NCBI GenBank assembly: GCA_020081605.1 | Contig: JAHREC010000018.1 | Location: 1,984,001-2,048,000 of the forward strand | Source: Albifimbria verrucaria | Lineage: Eukaryota > Ascomycota > Sordariomycetes > Hypocreales > Stachybotryaceae | Length of the DNA stretch: 64,000 bases | Direction of reading: 5' to 3' | Shown: piece after piece, positions 49,731 through 62,681 of the stretch | Position numbering within the stretch: the first letter of the stretch is position 1 | Layout: each line of letters opens with the position of its first letter | Notes under the pieces: generated by a model | What the model saw: the letters and a program-made list of their open reading frames with translations, nothing else | What the model was told of the DNA's origin: nothing | Databases searched by the model: none | Translations under genes and position numbers: made by a program

Positions 49731-50862
49731 TTATGCACGTAGCGGGATATCGTTCTCACTCACAACACTGCCTACCTCGGACCAGCTAGCAGGCGTAGCC
49801 ATGCCCTCGCTCTCGCTCATGACATCGTACAATCGCCCATCATCACCATCACGCGACACAACATCATTGGCAACATCCTCTCCAGAACCGACCAGCGAGA
49901 TCGAGTCTGTAGGCGTCAGCTCACCATTGCTGACAAGCTCGGGCTCGGATACAGGAGCGAGGGTGTGAGAGGCAGTGGTGAGTAAAAATCGGGAGTTGAG
50001 CCCTGCGCCCAAGCTTGGATGGAGGCATACGCCTCGTGGCGATCGTCTTGGCCTGCTGTCATGTACTCCTCATCTGAAAGCTCGCGGTCGACCGTGGCGG
50101 ATGACTCTGTGTGGGACGGTGTAGACTCGAGATCGACAAGGGTAGCAGGTTGCTCGAGAGGGACAGGCGCGGTCTTTTGCTCTTCGGCGTCGTTAGTGGT
50201 AGCACTGTAGATGTCGGACATGACCTCCTCTTTTGCGGGGGCGATGGTGGAAGCAATGGCGGGGTCCTCAATCTCGTCGACGTCAATGTGGTGCTCATCA
50301 GCGAATGGGTTAGCGTAAAGAGAAGCATTCATGCTGCGAACGCCATCCCCCGTCGGCGGAGACCATCCTGCTCCTCTCGGACATTGGCGCCGGTGTTGAA
50401 GACGTAGGCTCCCTGCTCGCTTGCATCTGGACGGAGAAAGTCGTCAAAGGAGGATCCGCGGGTGGCTGCACGTGGGCGGTCTTGCAAAGCAATGGGTGCA
50501 TCCTTGACCTCTTGTTCGGCCTCTCCCTCCTGCTTCTTCATACGAATGGAATTCCAGTACAGCAGCTCCTCCCTCTGCCTGCGGCGGGTCTCGTCGTCGG
50601 CGTCGACGCCAGGCTCGGCGCCGGGCCCGCGTCGTGACTGGAGAAAGCCCTCCGAATCCTCGGGTCTATTAAAGAGGGGCTCACGGTGGGGAGGGTTGAT
50701 GCCGTCGCCGACCGTGTACAAGGCCATTGCGATGCGGCGGCGGACGTCGTCTGCGTAACGTCGCAGCTCGGGCGACTCGTAAATTGCAATGGCGGTCGCC
50801 ACGGCCACGGAGACGGCCATGACGGCTCCTGAAGCCAGGACGATGTGGTTAACGGCTGGCAT
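49731..50862 (-). CDS. Conserved-looking single-pass membrane protein, unknown function
   Basis: I do not recognise a named family. It starts MPAVNHIVLASGAVMAVSVA: an N-terminal hydrophobic helix (about residues 7-28) is followed by YESPELRRYADDVRRRIAMAL and GDGINPPHREPLFNRPEDSE, a pattern of a short lumenal end and a long cytosolic tail. The rest is acidic, Ser/Glu-rich and disordered, ending SENDIPLRA. One base is missing at 50347-50351 (plus-strand CCCCC) and one at 49961-49963 (GGG). After repair the frame is continuous for about 375 aa. Recovery of one open frame by adding single bases to runs, as in the conserved neighbours, supports a real gene. The gene tail faces the metallopeptidase gene, 253 bp away. 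Confidence 0.72.
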
Positions 50863-53473
50863 GATGGATGCGCTAAACGGTGAGGTAGAGGCGGGCGGGT
50901 GCACGGTAAGGAAAGCTGGGAGGGAGGTGGGTAGAGAGGAGAGGAGGGGAAAAGAGAGTGAGACGACAGCAGATGCGACGCCCTCTGCAGCAATGAAGAA
51001 GAAAAAAATGTGTACGACAGTCGTGGGACAAAAGGGTGCAAAAGGACTCGAGGTGAGCAGGAGAGAAAAGAGAGTTCGGGAGGTGAAATGGAGCTTCGTC
51101 TTGAGGCTTAGAGCTTCAGAAGCCACATGATGGGAAATTGATGGATTGCGTGGTCCCGGTGCTTGTAGCTGGGCCTCGTTCGCCACCACCTTCTCCTACT
51201 TCCGTATTCAGACACACCAAACACCATAAGGCAAAAAGTGACAACGCGGGGTTTCGCCTAAGGAATAAGGGGAGCAATGATCGCCCCAGGAATAAGGCAA
51301 ATCACCAACCTCTAATGAATAAAAATATTGTCTGGGCGGTTAACCTCAGGCCAAAGAGGTATCTGACAGGCCGACTCTCGCGCAGCGTCATCACGTACGT
51401 AGGCTTACGGGACAACTAAATGACAGGCTTTGTATTAGAGGGAAAGTTTGATATTAAAAATGAATGAAAATGAAAATGAATGAAAATAAGACGGGGAAAA
51501 GTATAAATAATATGAATAAATGACAGCGAAGTAATCGAATAATCCCAAGGTGAGATATGAAAGCGAAGGTCTACGGAATAGAAGGAGAATGGAACATATG
51601 GAAGCCATCTATCATTAAATGTCATTTAGTCCTGCATCCCATCTGCATGTAAACTACACCCTGATACCAAGTAGTTCGTCTTTCATCCACAGGCTTATCC
51701 CTTCCCAGACTGAGTTCGACAGAGGACTTTCGGTCAAGACATGTATCTTATACGGTCTCTCGCGCAACAATACAGACCTCATCGGAAGGTAGAGCAGACA
51801 TTTACGCATAAACGCAGCCCAACATCCGTGATCAGAAGAGCAGAGTTGCGCATCAGATGGTTGGCACTACCGTCTCAAAGTGAGTGTGCGCATGCTCACG
51901 TGGGCCACGATGAGGGACGGCAGACGCAACACTTGCCTTAACAGCACGTTTCCTGACTCTCCAGAGTTGTTCCAGGGTCCAACCCATCGTTCAGATGAGA
52001 AGCTAGTCTAGCCTTTGTCAATTAACACGACAGCAGTTCGCATTACTCCCTAGACCATCATACGAATGGAAGCTGCCTGGACCCTTAGACGGAGTGTCCT
52101 GCGCGGCCTTTCTCAGCCACACCATCCTGAGACGGAGTGGCAACCAAGGAGGCTGACATGTGGGTTTCGCCACACTTGGAGGAGTTCAAGCTCCTTTCGC
52201 TCTTATTCGCTCTCTGCCAATGACCGAGCTCTTCGTACGGATTACCGTCACCCACTTTCCGAGAGACCCGATCAGGAAAGCCCAGTCCAGGCGCCAGAAA
52301 TCAAGCACTTATCTAAACCTAAGCGCCGAGGCATACCCATCAAGGCGGTGGAGTTGGTCGACACCAAGGCAATCCGACCATCGAAAACATGCCCTCCCCA
52401 TGCGAGTCGCACTCGCCTCACCGGCTCGCGGAGCGAACACGGAGAAGGGCTCACCACTGGAAAAGCGGTGCCATCGGCGCTTCGGTCCGGTCAGGTGACG
52501 TGACTAAGCAGCAACGGGCACCGGCAAGCAGGGTCAGCGCAAGCAAAATAAAGAAAAATAGAAAATCGGAAGAAGCAAAAGCCGGTCCACCGAATCCCGA
52601 AGACAATGCGCGGGTTCGGATCCAACAAGCGACGCGGCCGGAAACCCGAAATCCTGGTTCCTGCTAACAAAAGACAAAATGCAAATTAAAAAAAAAAGGT
52701 GAAACGTCACGTCAGGGCAGCACGAGTCCTCTGGAGAAACGCCAAAGACGTCATTCTCCCTGCCAGCAAGAGGGGCCCTTTCTGCTTCAGTAGCGCAGGT
52801 GGCTCCCAATGAGCAAAATAACATGGTTGATGAAGCGCCGTTCGCTCGTCTTGAACCCCGGAGAGGGCGGGCGAGGCCCCAATTGTCGTAAAAGTGCCTC
52901 ACATCGTGCTTGCTCCGTACTATATCAACCAAATTCCAGGGTCTGCCCGCGTTTAGCTCCAGATCGGCGCAATGCCGGTCATTTCAAATGATGCGACCAG
53001 ACCAGGACAAGGGCCATGATCGCGCACTGCTTGCCTGCCGCCCACGAGCCAGCACGGAAGCCCGGTGCCGGCGATTCAATGCATTGCAGTGCGCAAGGCC
53101 GCCTGCTGTGGCTCGTTCCCGGTTCGGGCACATTGCATGTCATCATATCATGTTCATCTCACAGACGTTGGCAGCATCAGGAGGGGGCGGCTGAGTTGGA
53201 ACAAGAAAAAGATGTCAATTTTCTCTCACGGACGCCAAATGTCCAATCGCTAAACAAATCGTGCAAATGCTAATGCCGGTCCAGCTCTGCCAGCAGCACC
53301 CCGTGGGGCTCTATCCTGCTGCAGGGGGACTTTTGGATGGTTGCTTTCCCCATCCACCATAAACGCCAATTGGTCTTCAGTCATATCATCTCCATTCGTG
53401 CTCTTGGCGTCTTCTTCACGGATTGAACCCCTTGCGATTCAATTGTCAAAAGCCCAATGCCAATGTCATGCTC
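50863..53473. other. Intergenic region, no gene recognised
   Basis: About 2.6 kb. ORFs below 150 codons in conflicting frames, none with motifs. The part near 51420-51620 is A/T-rich with repeated GAAAATGAAT words. Presumably the promoter of the membrane protein gene and the 3' flank of the small serine-rich gene. Confidence 0.5.
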
Positions 53474-53806
53474 TTACTGAGACTCAGTGGAGATGACGGA
53501 GTCAGTCGAGCCGGTGCGGGCAGCCTTGACGCGCTCACTGTAGTAGATGTGTTAGCCAACATTGATCTTTGGACAGGTAGCCGCAAGGGGTAAAACATAC
53601 TAGACAGAGCGGTCCTGAAGAGTGCAGGCCCAGCGGTTGTTACCAGTGCGGATCTCGAACTTGATGCCACGGTTGTCACCAAAGGTGGGAACGGCGGTGG
53701 CAGTAGGGGTGGTGGCTCCAGAGGAGGCAGCAGAAGAGGAAGAGGAGGCAGAGGAGGAAGAAGAGGTGGAGGTGGTGGAAGAGTAGGAGTTGACGCGGGC
53801 AGGCAT
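53474..53806 (-). CDS. Small serine-rich protein with compact C-terminal region
   Basis: I do not know a function. Exon 1 is 53806-53601 and exon 2 is 53537-53474 (GTATGT donor, CTACAG acceptor, 63 bp intron). The product, about 89 aa, has a Ser/Thr/Ala-rich first half (MPARVNSYSSTTSTSSSSSA) and a composed second half including NRGIKFEIRTGNNRWACTLQ and, across the junction, DRSVYERVKAARTGSTDSV. The intron is in phase and the frame needs no repair. The ORFs upstream are leader sequence. The compact second half has the look of a conserved element and is the part to search with. Confidence 0.72.
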
Positions 53807-56800
53807 GATGGCGGTGGTTTGTGGTTTGACGAGCTGGTGTCTGTCTTGGTTGTTGGGAATAAGAAGAGAGGATATGCTCGAGGCAAAAGGTCAACAAGTA
53901 CGTGTGAGAGTGAAGATAAATCTGTAAGTTGGAAACAAAAGAGCAACGAAGCAGCGAGGTTCGAGGACCCTTTAATAGATATTGCACAATGCCGCGGCAA
54001 AGCTAACACCGTACCCACAATCACCACCCTTTCCCACCTCGATTAAACATTGTTATACCGTAAAGGTGAGATAAGTTACCTACTCGATTTAGACGCGTGG
54101 GAAATGGAACGGAGACAAATCAAGACGCAGCACAGGGAAGAAGGGGTGGAGGGGCGTGATAGGTGATGGTGGCGGGGGTTGGTGTAAGTGGGTGTGCAAT
54201 GGACACAGAGACACACTCTGAGAGAGATACACAGACACGATCAAGAGACTTGCGGTGTCTCCACGGCACGACCGGCCTTCTTTCCCCCTCCCCTAACAGG
54301 AGGCACGCTCCACGATGTCGTTCCCACAGGCAGCACCAAAGGGTTGAGCCATTTTCTGGCTGGCTGGGTCTGGGATCAATGGCAGAGAGCGTGAAGCAAA
54401 AGGGCGGGGCGGAACTAGAAACGAACGGGGTTGTTTTCCTTGCCAGGATAGGGTCATTACCATTCGAAGACGGAGTGAAATAACATAACAAAATCAACAA
54501 AAGAACTGGGCACGGAAGCTGTAGAGAAGGATGATCAAAAACATTATTACGCTCGTGTGTTGCAGCAGCAATGGCAACCTGCACTTCACGCCCCCACCCT
54601 CCCTGGCCCCCATAACGGAGGAGGACTTGGGAATGCCAGACGCCATGTATGCTACGTACGGACATGACACAGCTACGTCTCTGATCCTCAAAGGTCCGTT
54701 CTTGTCGCGCAATTGCCGTCGCTCATTTGCACCAGCTGGCTTCCTCTTTGGCATATCCGTAGTGCCCGAAGTATTTGCCGAAGGAGCCCTCGGGGCCATT
54801 CCCATGGGTCCGGATATTACAGCCAGCTCGACTTAAGCTTTGCAGAGCATTGTACGTACTCCATACGGTAGGTAGTCCTGTACTCTGTACTGTATCCGTA
54901 GAGTCGGACATCGGGGTCTGCCTGCACCGTTTCCACCTATCGCCGTTATCTTTTTCGCCTCCTATACAGTAGATTCTACAGTATCAGTAGGGCTCGGTGG
55001 AGTATGGACCCGACATTTGTAAAACAACATGACTTGGTTCGGCGCGAAAGGCAAAGGATCTGCCCAATGGCTTAGAGGGGAAAATGGTACTTTGACATTT
55101 CATCAAGCAAGTCAGACAGTCATTGATTTGGAAGAGGGAGCAAAGAAGAAAAAGAAGGAAAAAGGCAGAGACACCACCACCACCACCATGCCTCACACTT
55201 CGCGCAGCCAAGAACTTCCAGAGCCTGATCTGCGAGCGCGGTGCATCTTTCTTAGCCTTGCGAAAATTCATCTTGCCCATCCCATCCCGTTTGCAGGTAA
55301 GGCAGAGTAGCAGGAGCTACAATACCTGCATATGCATTGCATGGGGAGGTGGCTGGCTACAAGTGGTACTGTGCATCCGTCATCTGACGGCCGATTGGTG
55401 CGAGTCGACGAGGGTGCTGGGTCATGGTGGGTGTTCTAGAAGGAAACTATGAATCCGTACATTAGCCTAGCTTGCCTTGGCTTACCTGCTCTCTGCTCTG
55501 CTTCTGCTGCACTGCACATTGCCTTGCCTTGCCGTGCCATGCCGTGGAAGTACAGTGGAAGCAGAACAAGAATCGAAAGCCAACCCGCGCTCTCGCTCCG
55601 AGATAACGCCTCCCCTCCGCGTGTTCCTCGCCCTCTCTCTTCTGTCCTCCCATCCTTCACTTCGCTCACTCCACACCCCTTCGTCTCGCCCTGCTCGCTC
55701 CGACGGGAAAGGAAAGGAACCTGGCAAACCAATCGCCTCAATCCCCGACCATGCCCACCAACTCTCCCAAGCTTCCTGATCCCAGCAATCAGGGCCATGC
55801 CATTGGACCCAATCCCACCCCAAGTTTTAACCGTGCAGCGCTGGATCGCTCTCCACAATTGCTTAGCCTTTTCTTGTTCCCCTTTGGTGTGTTCTTGCTC
55901 TGCTTTGCTTTGTGTTGCCTTGACAAGCAAAAGATCCAGGCCAAGCCCTTGAGCCCTTTCTCTCATGCCTGCTTCCCTTCGGTCTAGCAATCTGCTAGCC
56001 TGGTTTCCGTGACACCGTCAACAGCCCTGCCTACTGAGACAAACCATAATCAACGCCCGGCTTCTGCCTTTTGCTTTGGCACGCGGGTGTCTAGCATCAA
56101 GGAGGTTTCGGACAGCCTCCGTCCTGTCAAAGCCCGTCCCTCCCTACCCTCCACGGCGAGACAGCCCCAACAAAAAACCTCCGTGGAACGGGCCAGAACT
56201 GGCTGATGATCGGAGCCATGCCCATCCATGCCTTGCAGGGCAGCGCACACGTTCCCGTTTCTTGTCTTGTCCTACCTTATAACGCCGACATTGGATTAAG
56301 CGTACATTTGTCTAACACCTTAATTTTCTCTGACGCCGTGTTCCCACGCTGTCTTCACCCGTTCTCGTGGTCGACATTCCGTGCCGACCTTATGCTTATC
56401 CCAAGTGCCAGTGTCTAAGACGGCCTCGTGCTTGGCAAGGGCGGCCGCGTAACCCCATCGTCGTCTTCGCGCATCATGTCGTCGTTTACGATAGGGTCAG
56501 CTCGCCACTAGCCCCTGCCGCTCCTCATCTGCCCTTGCGATCCGACGTGAAGCGTTGTGGGTACGTACGACTCTGTGTCCTATGCATCCAGCAAGCACTA
56601 GCAAGCAGCCCGGGGCGTATTGAGCCGGCTGCACAACTCCTGGCTGCTGCTGCTGCCGCTGCTGCGACATACCACGACCAATTGCTGGCCGGCATCCTGA
56701 CGATCTTGAAGCCATCCAGCCGTCTCAGCGTGCAGCACCTTTCCTACTTCTTCCGACCTGGCGTCGGTGGCACCCGAATTGAGTTCTCTAACGATCCGGT

Positions 56801-57781
56801 CCTCGCCATGACGTTTGCTGAACCAAACTACCATCAGCTTACTTTGTCTCCCCACATCATAAACCCCCACGATGTGAACCACGGGGAGAATCCGGAGGCG
56901 CGCCTCTGGCGTCTGGGGTAAGATTTTCCATGTCACGATATGCGGGTCCACCGCGCATCGCTTATGGCTTCCCCATCGGTCTGCCCTGTTGTGATACAGT
57001 ATTGAGGCTTTTTATGTCCGTCGGACCTACTGCACGACCGTCGCCGAATCTGCAGCTCGGCCACTTAAGATGTGCGCTCGATCGTTGTTGGTCGAGCTAG
57101 GGCCCCAAATGTAACGTAATGCATTTCGTACGTGGGTAACGGCTCCTGGATCCCCACACTCTCTGTGAACTTGGTTTTATTTTGGCGTGTAAACGGCATG
57201 GAGTCTGCGCCAGCAGAAGCTTGATCTCTCTGGTTTATGCGCAATCTCAAAGTTGACCCCAAACTTGCTCAACCCTTACGGCTTCTCGGCCTCTCGACCT
57301 CCGGCTAAATTGTGCTACAAAACGCCATGCATGTTTCCTCCTTGAAACTGACCCAGCATCCCATAACACCTCATTCTAGGTAGCTCTTCTGATATCATTA
57401 TTACTATGCCTTTCGTATGCCATGGCCGCCTTGTCGATCGGAATGCTCTGCATGCCCTAGTCTCGACTGAACCAATTTCTTTGCGAGACCCTGGCCTTGG
57501 CAAAACGCCCAGCCAGTATTTGACACCATTGCGTCAAGTCCGATTGCTCCATTGACACAAGGTACCGAGTGCTGCGTAGTTACTACACGTCAGATATTGA
57601 ATGACGTGTCTTCCTTCTAGAGGTGATTTGCGTTTCACTGCTTTGTCTTTGGGTGATGCAAAGCTGCCCAGCCAATACGTCAATCCAGACTACATGACGG
57701 CTTTTGCAAATCGCTTCTATATCCGAGCATCATGGATGCTAAACTGGTCTCCGATATGCATGCTCATGCATGCATCGGCTC
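53807..57781. other. Long intergenic region, no gene recognised
   Basis: About 4 kb between the small serine-rich gene start and the cyclin stop. The stretch around 55450-56000 is pyrimidine-rich and holds overlapping ORFs of 100-184 codons in several frames, none with motifs. The frame 56367-56921 is open for 184 codons and includes an eight-alanine run, but I see no domain or splice partner. It could hide a fast-evolving gene. Confidence 0.45.
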
Positions 57782-58787
57782 CTACCTGCTGTCAAGTTTC
57801 CTCATGAGCTCTCGCTCTTCGTCCACCTCGGCAGGCTCCCTGCCGTTTCCGATATGCAAGCCTCTTTTCGCCATCTCCTGCTCGATGGCTTTTCTGGTAA
57901 TCATGCCCTCTGTAAGCTGAGGAAATTCTTCTTTCCGCTTGCGTAGCCAGCCCTCAAGACTTCGCATGCCGACAACGAGAAATCCTAGCTCCTCACGATC
58001 GACATCGAATACCTCCCACCACTCGCAATCGGGCATTTTAGCACCCAGGTCTTTTGCAGTGTTGTAGATGGCGGCAGTTGCGAGTGCGTGTGGCTGGTGT
58101 GTCAGGTAGAGCATCTGAGGGGATAAAAGGGCTGTGTTCAAGTATTGCATTGTGCGTGAGGACACAGCTGCCTTTGACTGTGACAAGAACTCGAGCGTCT
58201 GGAGGTAGGTAATGGCGAGTGGGTGTGGTAGTGCGACGTCTGTATTGAACGAGAGAGCATACAGAATGCGCGCCTCTAACGCGAGGACGCGATTGTGGAA
58301 GGCGAAGTAGTCGGCTTCGGTCTGATAGTATGATTGCGGATCATTCTTGATTTGCTCTGGGTGTTCGCGAAACAAGGCGGAGTTAGGCGACAGGAGATAG
58401 GCGTAAACATTCGATACGTCGCGGGAGATCGTGGCAACGGGCCCATTTTAGCAACAAGATAAATGGCTGCAGCGGATACGTCCTATGTTACTGTAAGCAA
58501 TTGCACAGGAGCGAAAGCATGAAACGACGAGGCGGCGCAGACGGGCAGGCATTGACTGGCTTACACTAAACTCGGAGGCCATTGGCGAGTCGACGAGCCA
58601 ATACCGCGCAAGAATAACATTGGCCTGGGCCGTAACGGATTGTGGAAGCTCCAAGAGGAGACCAGCAGCTTGGGTCAGGCATTGCGTCGCGATAAAGATG
58701 GTTTCCTGGAGGTCTTGCGGCAGAGACGAGAACGAGGCGCGATTGTAGAGCTGCGAGGCTGTCGCGAGGATTCACGAGGTGAGGCAT
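57782..58787 (-). CDS. Cyclin-box protein (cyclin L/K/T class)
   Basis: Transcription-type cyclin, predicted partner of a CDK acting on RNA polymerase II or splicing. Exon 2 (58482-57782) begins DVSAAAIYLVAKMGPVA. It continues with LLSPNSALFREHPEQIKNDP, RVLALEARILYALSFNTDVA, HPLAITYLQTLEFL and PQMLYLTHQPHALATAAIYN, ending in a charged tail. Exon 1 ends at 58565 (GTAAGC donor) with ARYWLVDSPMASEFS preceded by PQSVTAQANVIL. The frame breaks at 58439-58441 (GGG on the plus strand, one short). Near 58765 the 5' frame is also disturbed, so the start at 58787 (MPHLVNP) is provisional. About 315 aa. It could be a Pch1/cyclin-T or cyclin-L orthologue; I cannot separate these. Confidence 0.82.
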
Positions 58788-61700
58788 GATCGTAGATGTT
58801 CGCCAGGCCAGGCCCGGGTTGGCGCGACAGATGATTTGAGGATGGAGGTCGTTTGTTTGTCTGCTCAGGTCTTGTGAGGCTTCCGCTAACCGACCCAAAT
58901 CCTTGTAGGTGTGGCTCTTTAAGCTGCCGTGCGTTAACCCAAGTGTGGTATAGCGCGAAATTCCCACTATGACATAACGCGAGTGCCATCCATGTTTGAG
59001 CTGGGGATTTACAGACTTACAACAATGGAATCCTACACCAACTTGCCTACAGCAAAGAAATCCAGTTGACACATATACAGCTCCAGTCCAAGATAAACCA
59101 CATCCAAAGTCTGTTTGAAAGGATCCCTGTTTTCATTAATATATGCCAGGTTTAAAGGACCCAGAGTTGGTCTATTGAGTTAAGCATGGGCCATGTGACA
59201 CACTCCGCCCAGTGATCTTCCACAGGGTCCCTTCTCAAATTCAGGGCATCTATGTTAGCTTTAGTATGGCCTAGAAGCAGATCAGCCAACTGTTATCAAT
59301 AAGATGGCATTCGTTATGCAGAAAGTCTAGCGCTTGGAGAAATTAGGTAGCGTAGAGCCTGACGGGTGTCTGGGGTAGCTTCTGCCTGAACAAACTCTCC
59401 CGCAAGGGTAGATAGACAAGGCAATAGTGCTGACCATTTGGTCCATAAATCTAAAAACTGTCTATGGGGGTTCTTGCTACACATGTGCCAGGATGTAAGC
59501 GGTATCTCAAGACGACTAGATGGGTCAGTTCCAGCTCCCGTGCAGCGGCGTGGGTGCTATCTGGGCAACTCGTTGCTATTTTGACAACAATATAGCGAGG
59601 ACACTCCTTTCTATCCTTGGTCCTATACCGATCATCATTAACGAGTTAGCGCCCATGCTAAGCAAGCACCCTCTCATGATACGCACCATCTCACATCATC
59701 CACCAGCCATACAGTAGATCCAGCTCCGTATCCAATCTAGGTAATTGTTCGATAAATGCCATCAAGAAATTCCCGGGCACAGTCTGGTAGATATCGCTTT
59801 GACAGGAGCTGGGAAGTGTTTCTTCATCGGTTGGTTTGTCAATGAGATGAGGAGGAACATGGCTGGGTGGAGGAGTGGCTGACGACTATGCCATATATAA
59901 TCAATTCGCAACGGGCCGACAAAGGTTTTTGAGCTTGCCAGGTAAACTTTGTGGCATATTAATTCGATAGCGAAGCGAGGCTGTGGATCAGCCGACCCGC
60001 CTTGCCGAGTTCAGTGATATCATGAAGTGTCGACTGCGTTTAATTGCCTGCTGGCTGGTGTGATTAGGGATACCGTCATTGGAATACTGCACAGGCGGAG
60101 TTTATCAGATATTTGGTGACCAAGAAAGTTGTGTTCGGTTATCTGCAGCATCAATCTACACGGACGCCTCCAATATCCTTGCTGGCACTTGCCTGCAAAA
60201 CATAACTTTGGATTCTCGACAGTGTTTACATATTACGCTAAATGTTGCCCTTTGAGATAGTTTGTACCTATCCAGATGCTCTGGATACATTCCATATAAT
60301 GACCAAGAAAATGCTAGTTATTTTATCCAGTTAGGCGGTACAGTGCACTCCATCTTGGAATCCATGCAAGCGAATGCAGCTGTGCCTGGCGATCGCTGTA
60401 ACGCAACATGTTATTGCCATCCTCGCTCATGGAAACTGGAATGAACTCATATCTCGCTGAATTTATTACGTGATAACTCCAGAGGTGTCTGGTGTTCTAT
60501 CGTAGTCTTTACCCTCGTGTGTAGTCTTTTCCCCTGTGACGATCACGTTGTTTGTCTGTCTTCTAGGCCTCCTGTGTCAGTATGGTAACCCGGTCAGCTC
60601 GTCTCAACCTCATTTATCGTTGCGTAAGCTTAAATATGAATATTAATTGTAACGATTCCGACAAATAATGCTGAGTGAAACTGGCCATTCGCACAACCAC
60701 TGGCTATTGTACCAACCAAGCTCTGACTATTTCTTGGGTTAATGAGGTATAATTCCGGCTACAATTTCCTTTTCAATATTCAAGGTCTATTAGTAGGACT
60801 TCTTTGGGTTGTTGGCTTGCATGGATGAGTCTCGGAAGCGAACTCCTTGTAGATGTGTTGGCTAGTGGGCTGTTTGATGAGGCCGGATAATCCCTCATCA
60901 ATACTAGAGTACACCGGCGATAAGTACAGAAACAGCCGATGATCCCACGCAGAAGTTACGTCCTGTTAACCAGTGGCGACAATAATCACTGACGGACTGA
61001 ACGTGAATGTGTGTTGGTCGTTTGCACTTACATGAACCACCTGCATCACGATCTACAAGACTATGTTCAAAATGGATGCACCTCATCTTCAGCCGTGAAA
61101 GCGGGACCATGTTCGGCTCTGAGAGTGGACAGGAACTTGGGGGCTGGACGTATAACCATGATACTGTAGGCACAACGATGTGTCGTTCCGTTTTCGTGTT
61201 GTATGCAGAAAACTAATCCGTAGATTGGGGAAGATGTTGGTTTCAACCAACACCAGTACAATAGTGGACACCACTGGGATAGTCATAGTTCATATTCAGG
61301 GGTAATAGCTCGAATCTACTACGATTATTATTCTACCATTGAGCTTACTTATTGAAAAGCTATGGAGGTCGAGTCCCATCCACTTATCGCCATGTCACTA
61401 CCCTTGCTTATTCAGTTGCACACTTCATGCGCATTGCCATTGGACCTTGAAGGTCCAGAGAAATTAGCCAAATGTCGGAAATAGCTCCTGCTACGTAAAG
61501 TTTTCTCGGATGCAGCTTACATTTTGTGCATTGAGAGGAGCCAATCAAGTCCCCTTGCCGACGTTCGACTAAGAAATCCTACCTTCTTGCCCGGCGGCCT
61601 CAAACAGAAGATCAGATGACTCTTAACTGGGTTCCCAACCGAGTGGATTCTCATATAAATGGAACCCTCGATCATTATTCCGCTTGGTTGTTTAGTCTTG

Positions 61701-61833
61701 ATCCTAAAGCATTGATATTTGTTGGCCGAAGCCTGTCCTAAGCTATAGTCTGCGCCTTATATACGCTTTGTTTTGGTGGATTTGCCTTGACATCAAACGA
61801 CTTGCTCGGATTGTTCAATAAATCGACCCCATT
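58788..61833. other. Intergenic region, no gene recognised
   Basis: About 3 kb with ORFs under 100 codons only, and more A/T-rich than the left part of the window. Upstream sequence of the cyclin gene lies at the left edge. No transposase, reverse transcriptase or terminal repeats seen. Confidence 0.5.
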
Positions 61834-62574
61834 ATGGCGTTTACTAGTAGCTGGGCCACTCCTCTTGCAGGCCACGAAGATGAGATCCAATCTGGCACAT
61901 CTCGGCCCTTTCCGAGCGATGAACGGGGTCGTCTTTTCTGGACTTTGCAAGGTCCACTCGAGGAGTCAGTATTTGTAATGCGCGACAGATACAGCCCTCA
62001 TCTGCTGTTAGAAAAGTACTACGAACGATCCCTTGACGGTGATTCTTGGTATGCAATCTCTGCGGCACCAGTGACGCAACCGCCAGTTACAAATCTCTTT
62101 GTTGAAGTTTGGCAGTTTCAACAATGGGAATATGATTGGGAGGACAGGCACATAAAGGACTTGGACCGTATTTTCAGGAATGATAGTGGTGAGGAGACAA
62201 CGGATTCTGCAGACGAAGATGGTAATCCTTATGACCTTATCCGTTGCTGTGGATCTAATAGGCCACCTGAGTCAGTCAAGCTTGAAGTGCGCGCCTCTCA
62301 CAAGCCTTTTGTGACGATCCACGACTACTTGACAACAATTCACCCTTGGCTTATGAGCCAGAGGAATACAATTTTATTAGCAATGATTTATGAGTCTGAA
62401 TTTACTGAGCCGCTACCCGAGGAGACACAGTTGGCGGTGTCCAACTATGATGTTGAAAGTCTAATGATTGAAGACATAGACGAGTTCAAGGCTACAAGGA
62501 GGGCTCACGGTACTGGAACCACGGCTGTCCAAAATATTCCAGTATCAGGGCAGTCCTTCACCACAATAGATTGA
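61834..62574 (+). CDS. Hypothetical protein (246 aa, no recognised family)
   Basis: Intact single-exon ORF starting MAFTSSWATPLAGHEDEIQS. It looks like a folded acidic protein: FWTLQGPLEESVFVMRDRYS, LFVEVWQFQQWEYDWEDRHI, PFVTIHDYLTTIHPWLMSQR. No signal peptide, membrane segment or cofactor motif is visible. The frame has no homopolymer break, in contrast to nearly every conserved gene here. It sits between a 3 kb gene-poor spacer and two decayed gene fragments, so it may be a lineage-restricted gene. I see nothing that gives its function. Confidence 0.62.
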   Translation: MAFTSSWATPLAGHEDEIQSGTSRPFPSDERGRLFWTLQGPLEESVFVMRDRYSPHLLLEKYYERSLDGDSWYAISAAPVTQPPVTNLFVEVWQFQQWEYDWEDRHIKDLDRIFRNDSGEETTDSADEDGNPYDLIRCCGSNRPPESVKLEVRASHKPFVTIHDYLTTIHPWLMSQRNTILLAMIYESEFTEPLPEETQLAVSNYDVESLMIEDIDEFKATRRAHGTGTTAVQNIPVSGQSFTTID

Positions 62575-62681
62575 TGTACAGTGCCCCAGAATCAATCATT
62601 AGCTTGATAAAGTAGCGGCCATTTCAATTCAACACATCTACTTCTGTCTTTAAACCCTTTGCCGCTCTTATATCCAGAACT

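Noticed and set aside
54120..54836. ORFs of 100-180 codons on both strands
   Set aside because: Low-complexity, mutually overlapping, no motif or splice partner.
55436..56000. ORF of 184 codons (-) and 167 codons (+) in the same place
   Set aside because: Both come from one pyrimidine-rich tract that is open in several frames by composition; neither looks like a protein.
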